Assembly: GCF_003286415.2 (NCBI RefSeq)
Contig: NZ_CP043450.1
Coordinates: 3,162,001-3,226,000, forward strand
Origin: Mucilaginibacter rubeus
GTDB taxonomy: Bacteria; Bacteroidota; Bacteroidia; Sphingobacteriales; Sphingobacteriaceae
Length of the DNA: 64,000 nucleotides
Reading direction: 5' to 3'
This document shows, piece after piece, positions 17,896 through 25,684 of the stretch. The translations under genes and the position numbers were made by a program. Under the pieces are notes generated by a model. The model saw only the letters and a program-made list of their open reading frames with translations. It was not told the DNA's origin and did no database searches. Within the stretch, counting starts at the first letter, position 1. Every line of letters starts with the position of its first letter.

Positions 17896-19344
17896 ATGAA
17901 AATTAACAACCTGCTTATTGGCCTGGGTTTAGCTTTAACCTTTGCCGGATGTTCTAAAGACCTTAAAAACTCGCCAACTCCGCCTAAAACCGGCGATACT
18001 ACGAAGACAACCACTCCTCCCGCCCCCACTCCTTATACCATTACCGAGGATTTTGAACAGGGTGCGAAAACCGCCTATGCAGCGGCAGATGTATCTCTAA
18101 GTACAGGCAGCTGGAATTTTAACGATGCATTGATAGTCAACCTTGCTGCTGATTTAAAAGACGGTACAAAATCGGTAAGGATCCGTACCGGCGACATCGC
18201 CATGAATTTTGATATCAACGGCCTTACTACTTTGTATATTAAACATGGTAAATATGGTACCGATGCAACATCTACATGGCAATTATTAATGTCGACCGAT
18301 GGCGGAACAAATTATACCCAGGTTGGTACCGATATTACCGAAACCAATACCACGCTGGTAACCGACTCATTTAAAGTGAGCGTTACCGGTAAAGTTAGGT
18401 TTGAAATTAAAAAGACAGGTACAACCCGTATCAACATTGATGATATCACTTTTAAAGGTACTGGCGATCCTGGTATAACCGTTGGTACCCCAGATACCGG
18501 CAGCGGCGATACCGCCGGTGGTTCAAGTGCTTCGACTCCGCGTGATGTTACCGCCGGTGCGGATGCGCCACCAACAAGCGGCGACAACAGCAACCTGCTT
18601 TTCGGTAACCCGTCAAACGCGCTTTCGACATTAGCTTCAATGGATAACTACCTGATAGATCAGAAGTACTATGTAGAGTCATACAACGCTACCAAAGGTG
18701 AACCAAACTGGGTAAGCTGGCACCTGGATGCTACCAACACAACCAACGCAACCGGCCGTTTAGATGATTTTGCGGGCTGGAGCGGATTGCCTGCTGCCTG
18801 GTACCAGGTAGAGAGCAACAGCTACTCAGGCAGCGGATTCGACAGGGGGCACAACTGTCCGTCGGCCGATCGTACAAGCTCTACCGATGCTAATGCTTCA
18901 ACCTTCCTGATGACCAATATGATTCCACAAGCCCCTCAAAACAACCAACAAACCTGGGCCAACCTTGAAAATTACCTGCGCGAGCAAGTGGTTGCCGGTA
19001 ACGAGGTATACATCATTATGGGCAGCTACGGTACAGGAGGCACAGGTTCAAACGGTACCGCCAGCACCATCAATAGCGGTCATGTAAACGTACCAAGCAA
19101 TGTTTGGAAAGTTGCCCTGATCATTCCAAAAGGTGATGGCGACGTTGCAAGGGTTACCGCTTCAACAAGGGTTATCGCGGTAAACACGCCTAACATCAAT
19201 ACTATCAATTCCGACTGGACTAAGTACATCACTACAATCAAAGAGATAGAAACCGCTACCGGTTATACACTGCTATCAAGCCTGCCTGCGTCGGTTAGGA
19301 CAGCACTTGAAGTTAAGGTAGATACCGGCGCTTCGGGATCATAA
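17896..19344 (+). CDS. Secreted DNA/RNA non-specific endonuclease lipoprotein (NUC1 family)
   Basis: A 482-residue exported nuclease. The lipobox is TFAGCSKD (Cys19 region), followed by a Pro/Thr linker. A beta-sandwich accessory domain covers about residues 50-195 (ITEDFEQGAKTAYAAADVSL to the end block INIDDITFKG). A second Gly/Thr/Ser linker follows, then the nuclease domain from about 235. Its catalytic signature is GFDRGHNCPSADR near 315-327, the DRGH motif of Serratia-type beta-beta-alpha-metal nucleases, with the metal-binding Asn in QQTWANLENYLRE near 355. It should cleave extracellular DNA and RNA at the cell surface. Its position downstream of the TonB receptor and repeat lipoprotein suggests nucleic-acid scavenging (inference). 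Confidence 0.93.
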   Translation: MKINNLLIGLGLALTFAGCSKDLKNSPTPPKTGDTTKTTTPPAPTPYTITEDFEQGAKTAYAAADVSLSTGSWNFNDALIVNLAADLKDGTKSVRIRTGDIAMNFDINGLTTLYIKHGKYGTDATSTWQLLMSTDGGTNYTQVGTDITETNTTLVTDSFKVSVTGKVRFEIKKTGTTRINIDDITFKGTGDPGITVGTPDTGSGDTAGGSSASTPRDVTAGADAPPTSGDNSNLLFGNPSNALSTLASMDNYLIDQKYYVESYNATKGEPNWVSWHLDATNTTNATGRLDDFAGWSGLPAAWYQVESNSYSGSGFDRGHNCPSADRTSSTDANASTFLMTNMIPQAPQNNQQTWANLENYLREQVVAGNEVYIIMGSYGTGGTGSNGTASTINSGHVNVPSNVWKVALIIPKGDGDVARVTASTRVIAVNTPNINTINSDWTKYITTIKEIETATGYTLLSSLPASVRTALEVKVDTGASGS

Positions 19345-19365
19345 CAAAATTGGTAATTGAACAAG

Positions 19366-19401
19366 GAAAGCCGGAAATGTAAAATATTTTCGGCTTTTTT
19401 T
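19366..19401 (+). terminator. Rho-independent terminator of the nuclease gene
   Basis: AAAGCCGGAAA (from 19368) pairs with TTTTCGGCTTT (19388-19397 region) and is followed by a T-run. It lies about 20 nt after the nuclease stop. Confidence 0.85.
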
Positions 19402-19412
19402 CTGGTACTTTA

Positions 19413-19604
19413 GAAAGTGTTCAATTTTTGAAAAATGGGTGTTCAACTTTTGAAAGCCCAATAACACAACTCATTGATTACCAACAACAAAATATTCAAA
19501 CTGATCGATTGAGCGCTTTTGCATATTTGCAATCAATTGACTATCAAGCAATAACACTTAAGCAAAAACAACAAGTGTTCATACTTTTAAAGTTGAACAC
19601 TTGC
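19413..19604. repeat. Cluster of TGTTCAA-TTTTGAA repeats, possible IS-end relic
   Basis: Two direct copies, AAGTGTTCAATTTTTGAAA (19415-19433) and GGTGTTCAACTTTTGAAAG (19439-19457), are followed 115 nt later by a near-perfect 32-bp palindrome (19572-19603) made of the same motif facing itself (CAAGTGTTCA ... TGAACACTTG). An 83-codon open frame (19428-19679) runs through it, but it has no recognisable domain and overlaps the 3' end of the opposite gene, so I do not call it a gene. Multiple short terminal repeats of this kind occur at ends of some insertion sequences (for example IS21-type), so a decayed element is possible. Confidence 0.5.
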
Positions 19605-19650
19605 CATTTCATGTTATATTTTGGGAATCCCTTGCTGTTGGGACACGAGA

Positions 19651-20544
19651 TCAATCCACACCTTTTACATTCATTTTAAAGGTGTAAACTGCCTTCGAGG
19701 CTGTAATAAATAACACATCTTTGTTTTTGCCGCCGAAGCAGATGTTCGCCGTCCATGGTTCGTCAATATCTATATGGCCTATCTTTTCGCCTTTAGGATT
19801 AACGATGGTAACACCTTTACCGCACATATAAATATTGCCGCGCTCGTCAATTGTCATACCGTCGCATCCCATCGCTATAAACAAGGTACGGTTTGATAGT
19901 GTGCCATCTTTATTGATATCATACCTGTAGGTTTTATTATCGCCGATATCTGCCACGTACAAGTTTTTTCCGTCCGGTGTGCCGATAATACCGTTAGGGC
20001 GCACAAATTTATCATCAACAATTACGGCAGGTGCTTTTCCTTTGGCAAGGAAATATAGTTTCTGACCATCAAGGTCGGGTTGTTTACGTGTCCAGTAATC
20101 GCGCTGATAATATGGGTCGGTGATGTAGATCCCGCCATCCGGGCGTACCCAAACATCATTAGGGCCGTTAAATTTATGGCCCTGATAATCTTTTAATAAA
20201 ACAGTTACTTTTCCTTTGCGGCTGATAGACCATAACTGATCGTCGGCATCGGCACAACTGATGAGGTTTCCTTTTTTATCGAAATACATGCCGTTTGAGC
20301 GGCCTGCACTATCCAGGAAAACGGAAAGTTTGCCGTCGGTATCGTATTTCCAGATCTTGTTATTGGGCTGATCCGTAAAAAACACATTGCCTTTTTTGTC
20401 GACAGCCGGGCCTTCAGTAAAAGAGAATTGCTTCGCGATCAGCTGCGCTTTAGTATCAGGAGAGTAAAGGCCGGTTTGATCCTGAGCTACGGCCTTGCCA
20501 CCAATGGCCGATAGGAATAATATAATAACGGATAGTTTTTTCAT
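19651..20544 (-). CDS. SMP-30/gluconolactonase/LRE-family secreted hydrolase
   Basis: A 297-residue protein with a signal peptide (LFLSAIGGKAVAQ), so periplasmic. It folds as a six-bladed beta-propeller. The metal-site residues of SMP-30/gluconolactonases are present: Glu in FSFTEGPAVDKKGNVFFTD, Asn in FNGPNDVWVRPDGGIYITD, Asn in RPNGIIGTPDGKNLYVAD and Asp in GCDGMTIDERGNIYMCG. These proteins hydrolyse sugar lactones or related esters, but the substrate cannot be inferred. It converges with the nuclease gene and diverges from lysS. Confidence 0.9.
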   Translation of the reverse strand: MKKLSVIILFLSAIGGKAVAQDQTGLYSPDTKAQLIAKQFSFTEGPAVDKKGNVFFTDQPNNKIWKYDTDGKLSVFLDSAGRSNGMYFDKKGNLISCADADDQLWSISRKGKVTVLLKDYQGHKFNGPNDVWVRPDGGIYITDPYYQRDYWTRKQPDLDGQKLYFLAKGKAPAVIVDDKFVRPNGIIGTPDGKNLYVADIGDNKTYRYDINKDGTLSNRTLFIAMGCDGMTIDERGNIYMCGKGVTIVNPKGEKIGHIDIDEPWTANICFGGKNKDVLFITASKAVYTFKMNVKGVD

Positions 20545-20723
20545 GTACGGTACAGGTTACTTTTGGTTTTGCTAAAGTAACACGTTTTATTGCCCGATTA
20601 TTTTGCAGGGGTAAAATATTTGATACAAGTAGTGGATTTGTAGGATTGTTAACGCTTTACTACTCACGCATACTTCTTTACCATCTATCAAATGTTTGAT
20701 TAAAAAGATAGATTTAAAAACCT

Positions 20724-20731
20724 TACTTTTG
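20724..20731 (+). promoter_or_regulatory. Bacteroidota -7 promoter box of lysS
   Basis: TACTTTTG fits TAnnTTTG exactly and lies 27 nt before the lysS ATG. A TTTG at 20695-20698 is a possible -33 element, although the spacing is rather long. Confidence 0.7.
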
Positions 20732-20758
20732 CACCTTTATTAAAATACCGTACATCAC

Positions 20759-22480
20759 ATGAGTATTGCATTATCCGAACAGGAAATCTTTCGCCGCAAA
20801 TCTTTACAGGAATTACGCGCACTGGGTATTAACCCATACCCTGCCGAAGCTTTTAATGTTAACGCCTGGGCACAGGATATAGCCGATAATTTTAAGGATA
20901 AACCCGAGGCCTACCAGGATGTTGTTATTGCGGGCCGTATCATGACCCGCCGTATCATGGGCAGCGCTTCGTTTGCCGAGTTACAGGATTCAACCGGTCG
21001 TGTGCAGATTTACCTGAAACGCGATGATATTTGCCCTGATGAGGATAAAACTTTATATAACACCGTATTTAAGAAACTGCTTGATATTGGCGATTACGTT
21101 GGCGTAAAAGGCTACGTTTTCCTTACCCAAACCGGCGAGATCTCAGTTCACGTACGTGAACTGGTTGTGCTTTCAAAATCGTTAAAACCGCTACCGGTTG
21201 TTAAACGCGAGGACGATGGCACCATCCACGATGGTTTTACCGATCCTGAGTTACGCTACCGCCAGCGCTATGTGGATTTAACCGTTAACCCGGATTACAA
21301 ACAAATCTTCATCAACCGCTCAAAAGTGATCAGTGCTATGCGTGGTTACTTCAATACCCAGGGATGGATGGAGGTTGAAACGCCTATCCTGCAGCCTGTA
21401 CATGGCGGCGCGGCGGCACGTCCGTTTGCTACCCACCATAATACGCTTGATATGCCATTGTTTTTACGTATTGCCAACGAGCTTTACTTAAAAAGGCTTA
21501 TCGTAGCCGGTTTTGACGGTGTTTATGAGTTTGGTAAAATGTTCCGTAACGAGGGTATGGATCGCACCCACAACCCGGAATTTACCGCCATGGAAATTTA
21601 TGTAGCCTACAAAGACTATATATGGATGATGGCCATGGTTGAGGAATGCCTGGAAACCGTGGCAAGAGCCGTTCACGGCATCCCGGTTGTGCAGGTTGGC
21701 AGCAACGAAATTAACTTTGCTGGCCCTTACGAAAAGCTGTCTATGTATGATTCTATCCTGAAATACACCGGTATCGATGTATCGGCAATGGATGAAGCAG
21801 GGTTACGCGAGGTTTGTGCAGAGTTGAAAATAGAAGTAAACCCAAGCATGGGCAAAGGCAAACTGATCGATGAGATCTTCAGCGCTAAAGTTGAGCATCA
21901 CCTGATCCAGCCTACTTATATTACCGACTACCCTATCGAAATGACGCCGCTTGCCAAAAAGCACCGTACTAAAGAAGGGCTGGTTGAGCGTTTTGAGTTA
22001 TTTGTAAATGGTAAAGAAATTGCCAATGCTTATTCAGAACTGAATGACCCTATTGATCAGCGCGAGCGTTTAGAAGAGCAGCTAATCCTGGCTGGTCGTG
22101 GTGATGATGAGGCTATGGCTATGGATGACGACTTTTTACGCGCGCTTGAATATGGTATGCCGCCAACATCAGGCTTGGGTATCGGTATCGACAGGCTGGT
22201 AATGTTAATGACCAATCAGAGCACTATCCAGGAAGTATTATTCTTCCCGCAGATGCGCCCGGAGAAAAAAATCAAGGTTGCTACTGCCGATGATTTCATA
22301 AACATTGGCGTACCTGCCGAATGGGTTCCTGTATTAAATAAAATGGGCTTCAACACCGTTGAAGAACTAAAAGCAGGCAACCCTAACAAGGTATTTAATG
22401 ACCTTGGCGGTATGCGCAAAAAATTAAAACTTGATATTACCATGCCAACTAAAGAAGTTGTTATGGCCTGGTTTGAATAA
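20759..22480 (+). CDS. lysS: Lysyl-tRNA synthetase, class II
   Basis: A 573-residue cytoplasmic enzyme that charges tRNA-Lys. The N-terminal OB-fold anticodon-binding domain is at about 55-150 ([32 protein letters not shown]). The class II motifs follow: motif 1 near RYRQRYVDL, motif 2 in [19 protein letters not shown], and motif 3 in [16 protein letters not shown]. Compared with about 505 residues in E. coli, it has an extension of about 65 residues after the motif 3 region (from [17 protein letters not shown] to the end) that looks like a small helical domain. It is the only aminoacyl-tRNA synthetase in the window. Confidence 0.98.
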   Translation: MSIALSEQEIFRRKSLQELRALGINPYPAEAFNVNAWAQDIADNFKDKPEAYQDVVIAGRIMTRRIMGSASFAELQDSTGRVQIYLKRDDICPDEDKTLYNTVFKKLLDIGDYVGVKGYVFLTQTGEISVHVRELVVLSKSLKPLPVVKREDDGTIHDGFTDPELRYRQRYVDLTVNPDYKQIFINRSKVISAMRGYFNTQGWMEVETPILQPVHGGAAARPFATHHNTLDMPLFLRIANELYLKRLIVAGFDGVYEFGKMFRNEGMDRTHNPEFTAMEIYVAYKDYIWMMAMVEECLETVARAVHGIPVVQVGSNEINFAGPYEKLSMYDSILKYTGIDVSAMDEAGLREVCAELKIEVNPSMGKGKLIDEIFSAKVEHHLIQPTYITDYPIEMTPLAKKHRTKEGLVERFELFVNGKEIANAYSELNDPIDQRERLEEQLILAGRGDDEAMAMDDDFLRALEYGMPPTSGLGIGIDRLVMLMTNQSTIQEVLFFPQMRPEKKIKVATADDFINIGVPAEWVPVLNKMGFNTVEELKAGNPNKVFNDLGGMRKKLKLDITMPTKEVVMAWFE

Positions 22481-22503
22481 TCTGATTTTCTGCTAAAATC
22501 AAA

Positions 22504-22541
22504 AAACGGAGGTGATAATAATCTCATTATCACCTCCGTTC
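22504..22541 (+). terminator. Rho-independent terminator of lysS
   Basis: A 15-bp perfect stem, AACGGAGGTGATAAT (from 22506) with ATTATCACCTCCGTT (to 22540). The right arm is followed by a mixed T/C tail. It lies about 25 nt after the stop. Confidence 0.85.
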
Positions 22542-22671
22542 AATTCCGTTTACCTCTCCACTGCCTCAAAATCCAATCCCGGATAACAATTTGTTAACAA
22601 AATCATAAAAAAAGGAAAACTTTCGATATTAAGTTATTCTTTAATATTGTATTATACAACTCATACGCATT

Positions 22672-22887
22672 ATGACTAACTCAATATTAGAGATAACCGA
22701 AAACGAATACCTGATCAAACTAAACAGGAATAATTTCAACCTGTCTTTCATCAGGAGTTTACTGAAACTTGTTGAAGTAGCCAATCCATCTGAAGATACA
22801 CACACCTATCATACTGATAGCTACGTTCAGCCTTATCAAAACCACTCTGCAACGCCTGACTATTTCAGCGCCATTGAAGAAAAATAA
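22672..22887 (+). CDS. Small hypothetical protein, 71 residues
   Basis: A 71-residue soluble protein with no signal peptide. The N-terminal half has an amphipathic pattern (LEITENEYLIKLNRNNFNLS, then FIRSLLKLVE), and the C-terminal half is polar, Tyr/His-rich and probably disordered. Its own terminator overlaps the stop codon, which supports a real transcribed gene. I do not recognise a family. The strand-helix pattern resembles short bacterial regulators or antitoxins, but there is no toxin-like neighbour. Confidence 0.6.
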   Translation: MTNSILEITENEYLIKLNRNNFNLSFIRSLLKLVEVANPSEDTHTYHTDSYVQPYQNHSATPDYFSAIEEK

Positions 22888-22920
22888 AAGGGACGCGGTT
22901 TTCGCGTCCCTTTTATTTTT
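22886..22920. terminator. Bidirectional terminator between convergent genes
   Basis: AAAAGGGACGCG (22886 onward) pairs with CGCGTCCCTTTT (to 22914). There is a T-rich tail on the plus strand and, by symmetry, on the minus strand. It starts within the TAA stop of the 71-residue gene and also faces the minus-strand gene ending at 22945. Confidence 0.88.
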
Positions 22921-22944
22921 TATTCCTTTTATTTTATTCTCTTT

Positions 22945-23493
22945 TTAGTACTGGCGATATCCCCCTCTTACTACCTGCTTATCCATCTGTGCCAACTGGC
23001 CTTTCATCATCTTAATCTGTTCGGTAAGTAGTTTGTTCTTATCATCTTTTGTAGCCTCTGACAAATACATCTGTGCTTCGCGCTTGTTACGTTTAGCCAT
23101 TGAAATACCGGCAAGGCTCAATTTTGCCAATGCCACATTGTGCGACATTTTCATACCCAGAGACAAAGCTTTCTTGAAATATTTCTCTGCTTTCATCGGA
23201 GCCTTGCGAGATTCTATCAAACCGATCAACAGGTTATAATAACCGTGCTGGTTTTTATGCAGCTGCTTTTCGTAATCAGTGATTTTCAATAACCATTCTT
23301 CTGACTTTTCAGAATTTTCTTTACGTAAAAAGTACTGGGCAATGATCATGTTTTCGTTAAAGAAGAAGCTAAGCAGTAAAATACCACCTATTAACAAAAC
23401 TAAGATACCCCATCCCCAAAAACCGAATGCACAAAGCGCGACCGCCGCACCCATCACTACACAAGCAATAATTAACCGAACAATATTTGACAT
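22945..23493 (-). CDS. Membrane-anchored TPR-like protein
   Basis: A 182-residue protein. Two adjacent hydrophobic helices (about residues 4-22 and 26-46, IACVVMGAAVALCAFGFWGW and ILVLLIGGILLLSFFF) anchor it in the inner membrane. The rest is soluble and alpha-helical with a TPR-like pattern (KNQHGYYNLLIGLIESRKAP, AEKYFKKALSLGM, LAKLSLAGISMAKRNKREAQ). Such proteins are usually scaffolds. It is divergently transcribed from ung and shares a 71-nt promoter region with it. Function unknown. Confidence 0.78.
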   Translation of the reverse strand: MSNIVRLIIACVVMGAAVALCAFGFWGWGILVLLIGGILLLSFFFNENMIIAQYFLRKENSEKSEEWLLKITDYEKQLHKNQHGYYNLLIGLIESRKAPMKAEKYFKKALSLGMKMSHNVALAKLSLAGISMAKRNKREAQMYLSEATKDDKNKLLTEQIKMMKGQLAQMDKQVVRGGYRQY

Positions 23494-23564
23494 AATTTGT
23501 GATACTAATATTAACGCAAATATCTGTTTATTTGCACGCTAAACCAACTTCTATATAAATATTT

Positions 23565-24242
23565 ATGGCGATTGCATTACCACCATCATGGCTTGAGGTT
23601 TTACAGCAGGAATTTGGCAAACCTTACATGGTAAAACTTAAACAATTTTTAAAAGAAGAGCAGGAATCAGGACAAATTGTTTACCCAAAAAACAGCGACA
23701 TCTTCAATGCTTTTAACACTACCCATTTTGATGATGTTAAAGTGGTAATATTAGGCCAGGACCCTTACCATGGTGCCCACCAAGCCCATGGACTATCCTT
23801 TTCGGTACAAAAAGGAATTGCTATTCCACGTTCATTAATGAATATCTATAAAGAGCTCCAGGTTGATATTCCGGGATTTAAAGCCCCGGTGCACGGTAAT
23901 CTTGAAGAATGGGCTAAACAAGGTGTATTATTACTAAATGCTACACTTACCGTTAGGGCGAGCACCCCAGGCTCGCACCAAAAAAGAGGCTGGGAAGAAT
24001 TTACCGACGAAGTGATCAAAACCATCTCCGATAAAAAAGAAGGTATTGTGTTTATACTATGGGGAGCCTTTGCCCAGTCAAAAGCGGTTTTGATCGATGA
24101 AAAGAAACATTTTATCATCCGCTCTGCCCACCCTTCACCATTCTCTGCAGATCGTGGTTTTTTTGGCAGCAAGCCATTTTCAAAAACTAATGAAATATTG
24201 AAAAAAGAAGGAAAGAAAGAAATTGACTGGCAGATTCATTAG
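23565..24242 (+). CDS. ung: Uracil-DNA glycosylase, family 1
   Basis: A 225-residue enzyme that removes uracil from DNA as the first step of base-excision repair. The water-activating motif GQDPYHGAHQAHGLSFSV is near residues 64-81, the uracil-recognition segment LLLNATLTVR near 124-133, and the minor-groove loop HPSPFSADRGFFG near 188-200 with the conserved catalytic His. Length is normal. The stop codon runs directly into a long hairpin element (24243-24432). Confidence 0.97.
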   Translation: MAIALPPSWLEVLQQEFGKPYMVKLKQFLKEEQESGQIVYPKNSDIFNAFNTTHFDDVKVVILGQDPYHGAHQAHGLSFSVQKGIAIPRSLMNIYKELQVDIPGFKAPVHGNLEEWAKQGVLLLNATLTVRASTPGSHQKRGWEEFTDEVIKTISDKKEGIVFILWGAFAQSKAVLIDEKKHFIIRSAHPSPFSADRGFFGSKPFSKTNEILKKEGKKEIDWQIH

Positions 24243-24432
24243 AGGAAAGAATCAAAACAGCAAGAGTCAAGATACAAGAGCCAAGAAACATACAAGAGTC
24301 AAGATAAAAGAATCAAGATCTGTAAAGCGTGATCAACAAAAAGAGTCAGGGATAAAAGACATTAAATCTTCTCTTCCTGACTCCTTTATTTGTCCTCTTG
24401 ATTCTTGACTCTTGCTGTTTTGATTCTTTCCC
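24243..24432. repeat. 190-bp hairpin element of AAGAGTCAAGA repeats
   Basis: The left end GGAAAGAATCAAAACAGCAA (from 24244) continues into AGAGTCAAGA. Its reverse complement forms the right end (24396-24431, TCTTGACTCTTGCTGTTTTG), giving arms of about 36 bp with two small mismatches. Inside lie direct repeats of AAGAGTCAAGA/AAGAATCAAGA and an inner stem (GAGTCAGG with CCTGACTC). It fills the whole gap between the convergent genes ung and the Lrp regulator. A 61-codon frame inside it is only the hairpin read as codons. Confidence 0.8.
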
Positions 24433-24903
24433 CTAATATTCCAGCGGCACTATTGGCTCCTTTTTGCTGGTCGACATGATCATCATGGTTTGGAATGTTT
24501 TCACTACCGTAATGCGGCTGATCTTTTCCATGATCAATTGCTCGTACGATTTAATGTCACGTACGTATACCTTCAGCAGAAAATCGCACTGGCCGGTTAC
24601 GTGATGGCACTCGGTAACTTCCTTAATATTCTTGATCTCATCCAAAAAAGTTTGAATGGTATTTTTCTGATGAAAATCAAGCGAAATCTGGATAAAGGTT
24701 TTGATCCCCAATCCTAACTTCTCTTCATCTACCAGGGCATGATAGCTTTTAATGTATTCGGCGTTCTCAAGTTTACGCACGCGTTCAAGGGTAGGTGCTG
24801 GTGAAAGCCCTATCTCATTAGACAGCTGGAGGTTGGTTATCCTTCCGTTTTCCTGTAAAATCTTGAGTATCTGTAGGTCTATTTTATCTAATTCGGCGGC
24901 CAT
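24433..24903 (-). CDS. Lrp/AsnC-family transcriptional regulator
   Basis: A 156-residue regulator. Residues 3-60 form the DNA-binding domain (LDKIDLQILKILQENGRITN, then LSNEIGLSPAPTLERVRKLE), and the rest is the ligand-binding RAM domain (HHVTGQCDFLLKVYVRDIKS). A possible TTG start 12 nt upstream is rejected because that TTG is the end of a perfect -7 promoter box (24913-24920), so the ATG at 24903 is the start. These proteins respond to amino acids as multimers. Neighbours do not reveal the targets. Confidence 0.93.
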   Translation of the reverse strand: MAAELDKIDLQILKILQENGRITNLQLSNEIGLSPAPTLERVRKLENAEYIKSYHALVDEEKLGLGIKTFIQISLDFHQKNTIQTFLDEIKNIKEVTECHHVTGQCDFLLKVYVRDIKSYEQLIMEKISRITVVKTFQTMMIMSTSKKEPIVPLEY

Positions 24904-24912
24904 AGTTGTATG

Positions 24913-24920
24913 CAAATATA
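24913..24920 (-). promoter_or_regulatory. -7 promoter box of the Lrp regulator
   Basis: TATATTTG on the minus strand, ending 9 nt before the ATG. The predicted transcript has almost no leader. Confidence 0.72.
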
Positions 24921-24996
24921 GTATTTTCCTTGCTTCGCAAAATTTAATTTTTCTTTAAAGTACTTCAACAAAAACATATTTCCTAACGTTTATTTT

Positions 24997-25012
24997 TTTA
25001 GATTAGTCTAAA
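24997..25012. promoter_or_regulatory. Probable DtxR/MntR operator
   Basis: TTTAGATTAGTCTAAA has perfect 6-bp inverted arms around TTAG and resembles DtxR/IdeR-type operators (TTAGGTTAGCCTAA core). It lies 21 nt before the regulator's start codon, just upstream of its -7 box, which suits autoregulation by a metal-loaded repressor. A weaker partial copy overlaps the -7 box at 25019-25034. Confidence 0.65.
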
Positions 25013-25020
25013 TTTTTTAT

Positions 25021-25028
25021 TAGATTTG
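25021..25028 (+). promoter_or_regulatory. -7 promoter box of the metal regulator operon, likely leaderless
   Basis: TAGATTTG fits TAnnTTTG exactly and ends only 5 nt before the ATG at 25034. Transcription would start at or very near the start codon. Confidence 0.7.
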
Positions 25029-25033
25029 TTTAA

Positions 25034-25684
25034 ATGAATACTTTAGCCGAGGAAAACTACTTAAAAGCCATTTATCATCTCACTGAAAATGATGGCAATG
25101 CGAGTACAAATCAAATCGCATCCTCGCTAAATACCAAAGCATCTTCGGTTACCGATATGCTAAAAAAGCTCGCCGATAAAGCCCTTATTAACTATACTCC
25201 TTACCAGGGTGTCAACCTTACCCCTTCCGGCGAAAAAATAGCATTGGGTATTATCCGTAAGCACCGCTTGTGGGAGTATTTCCTGGTTGAGAAACTCAAC
25301 TTTAAATGGGACCAGGTACATGACCTTGCCGAAGAAATGGAACATATCTCATCCGAGGAATTGATTGACCGCCTCGATCAGTTTATGGGCTACCCTACGC
25401 ATGATCCGCATGGAGATCCCATCCCCGACTGTAACGGCCGTTTTAACACCCATGAGCTCAAGCCCATTTCGGCGGTAACAATCAATCAATGCGGCGTTAT
25501 TTCCGGCGTTCGCGACCATAGTTCATCTTTTTTACAATACCTCGATAAACAACAGCTTACCATCGGCTGCAAAATCATGATCACCGATATTATTGAATAT
25601 GACCACTCGGTAGTGGTACAAACCGGCAATAAAGAAGTGCAGATCAGTCGCGAGGTAGCCAACAATCTGCTTATAGCCCTATGA
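25034..25684 (+). CDS. DtxR/MntR-family metal-dependent repressor
   Basis: A 216-residue regulator. The N-terminal winged helix-turn-helix (NYLKAIYHLTENDGNASTNQ, then SSVTDMLKKLADKALINY) is followed by the metal-binding dimerisation domain (RKHRLWEYFLVEKL, then WDQVHDLAEEMEHISSEEL), with the His/Glu ligands typical of DtxR and MntR. GYPTHDPHGDPIPD is the family's conserved loop. The C-terminal part from about residue 140 is a FeoA/SH3-like domain. Its stop overlaps the start of the NRAMP transporter gene (ATGA), so the two are translationally coupled. This implies Mn2+ or Fe2+ homeostasis, with MntR more likely than IdeR because the target is NRAMP. Confidence 0.94.
   Translation: MNTLAEENYLKAIYHLTENDGNASTNQIASSLNTKASSVTDMLKKLADKALINYTPYQGVNLTPSGEKIALGIIRKHRLWEYFLVEKLNFKWDQVHDLAEEMEHISSEELIDRLDQFMGYPTHDPHGDPIPDCNGRFNTHELKPISAVTINQCGVISGVRDHSSSFLQYLDKQQLTIGCKIMITDIIEYDHSVVVQTGNKEVQISREVANNLLIAL

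Noticed and set aside
19428..19679. An 83-codon gene in the repeat relic
   Set aside because: No domain, no promoter or signal, and it overlaps the stop of the opposite SMP-30-like gene. Kept only as a repeat feature.
24223..24408. A 61-codon reading frame after ung
   Set aside because: It overlaps ung and reads through the repeat hairpin; its Lys/Ser-rich sequence only reflects the AAGAGTCAAGA repeats.
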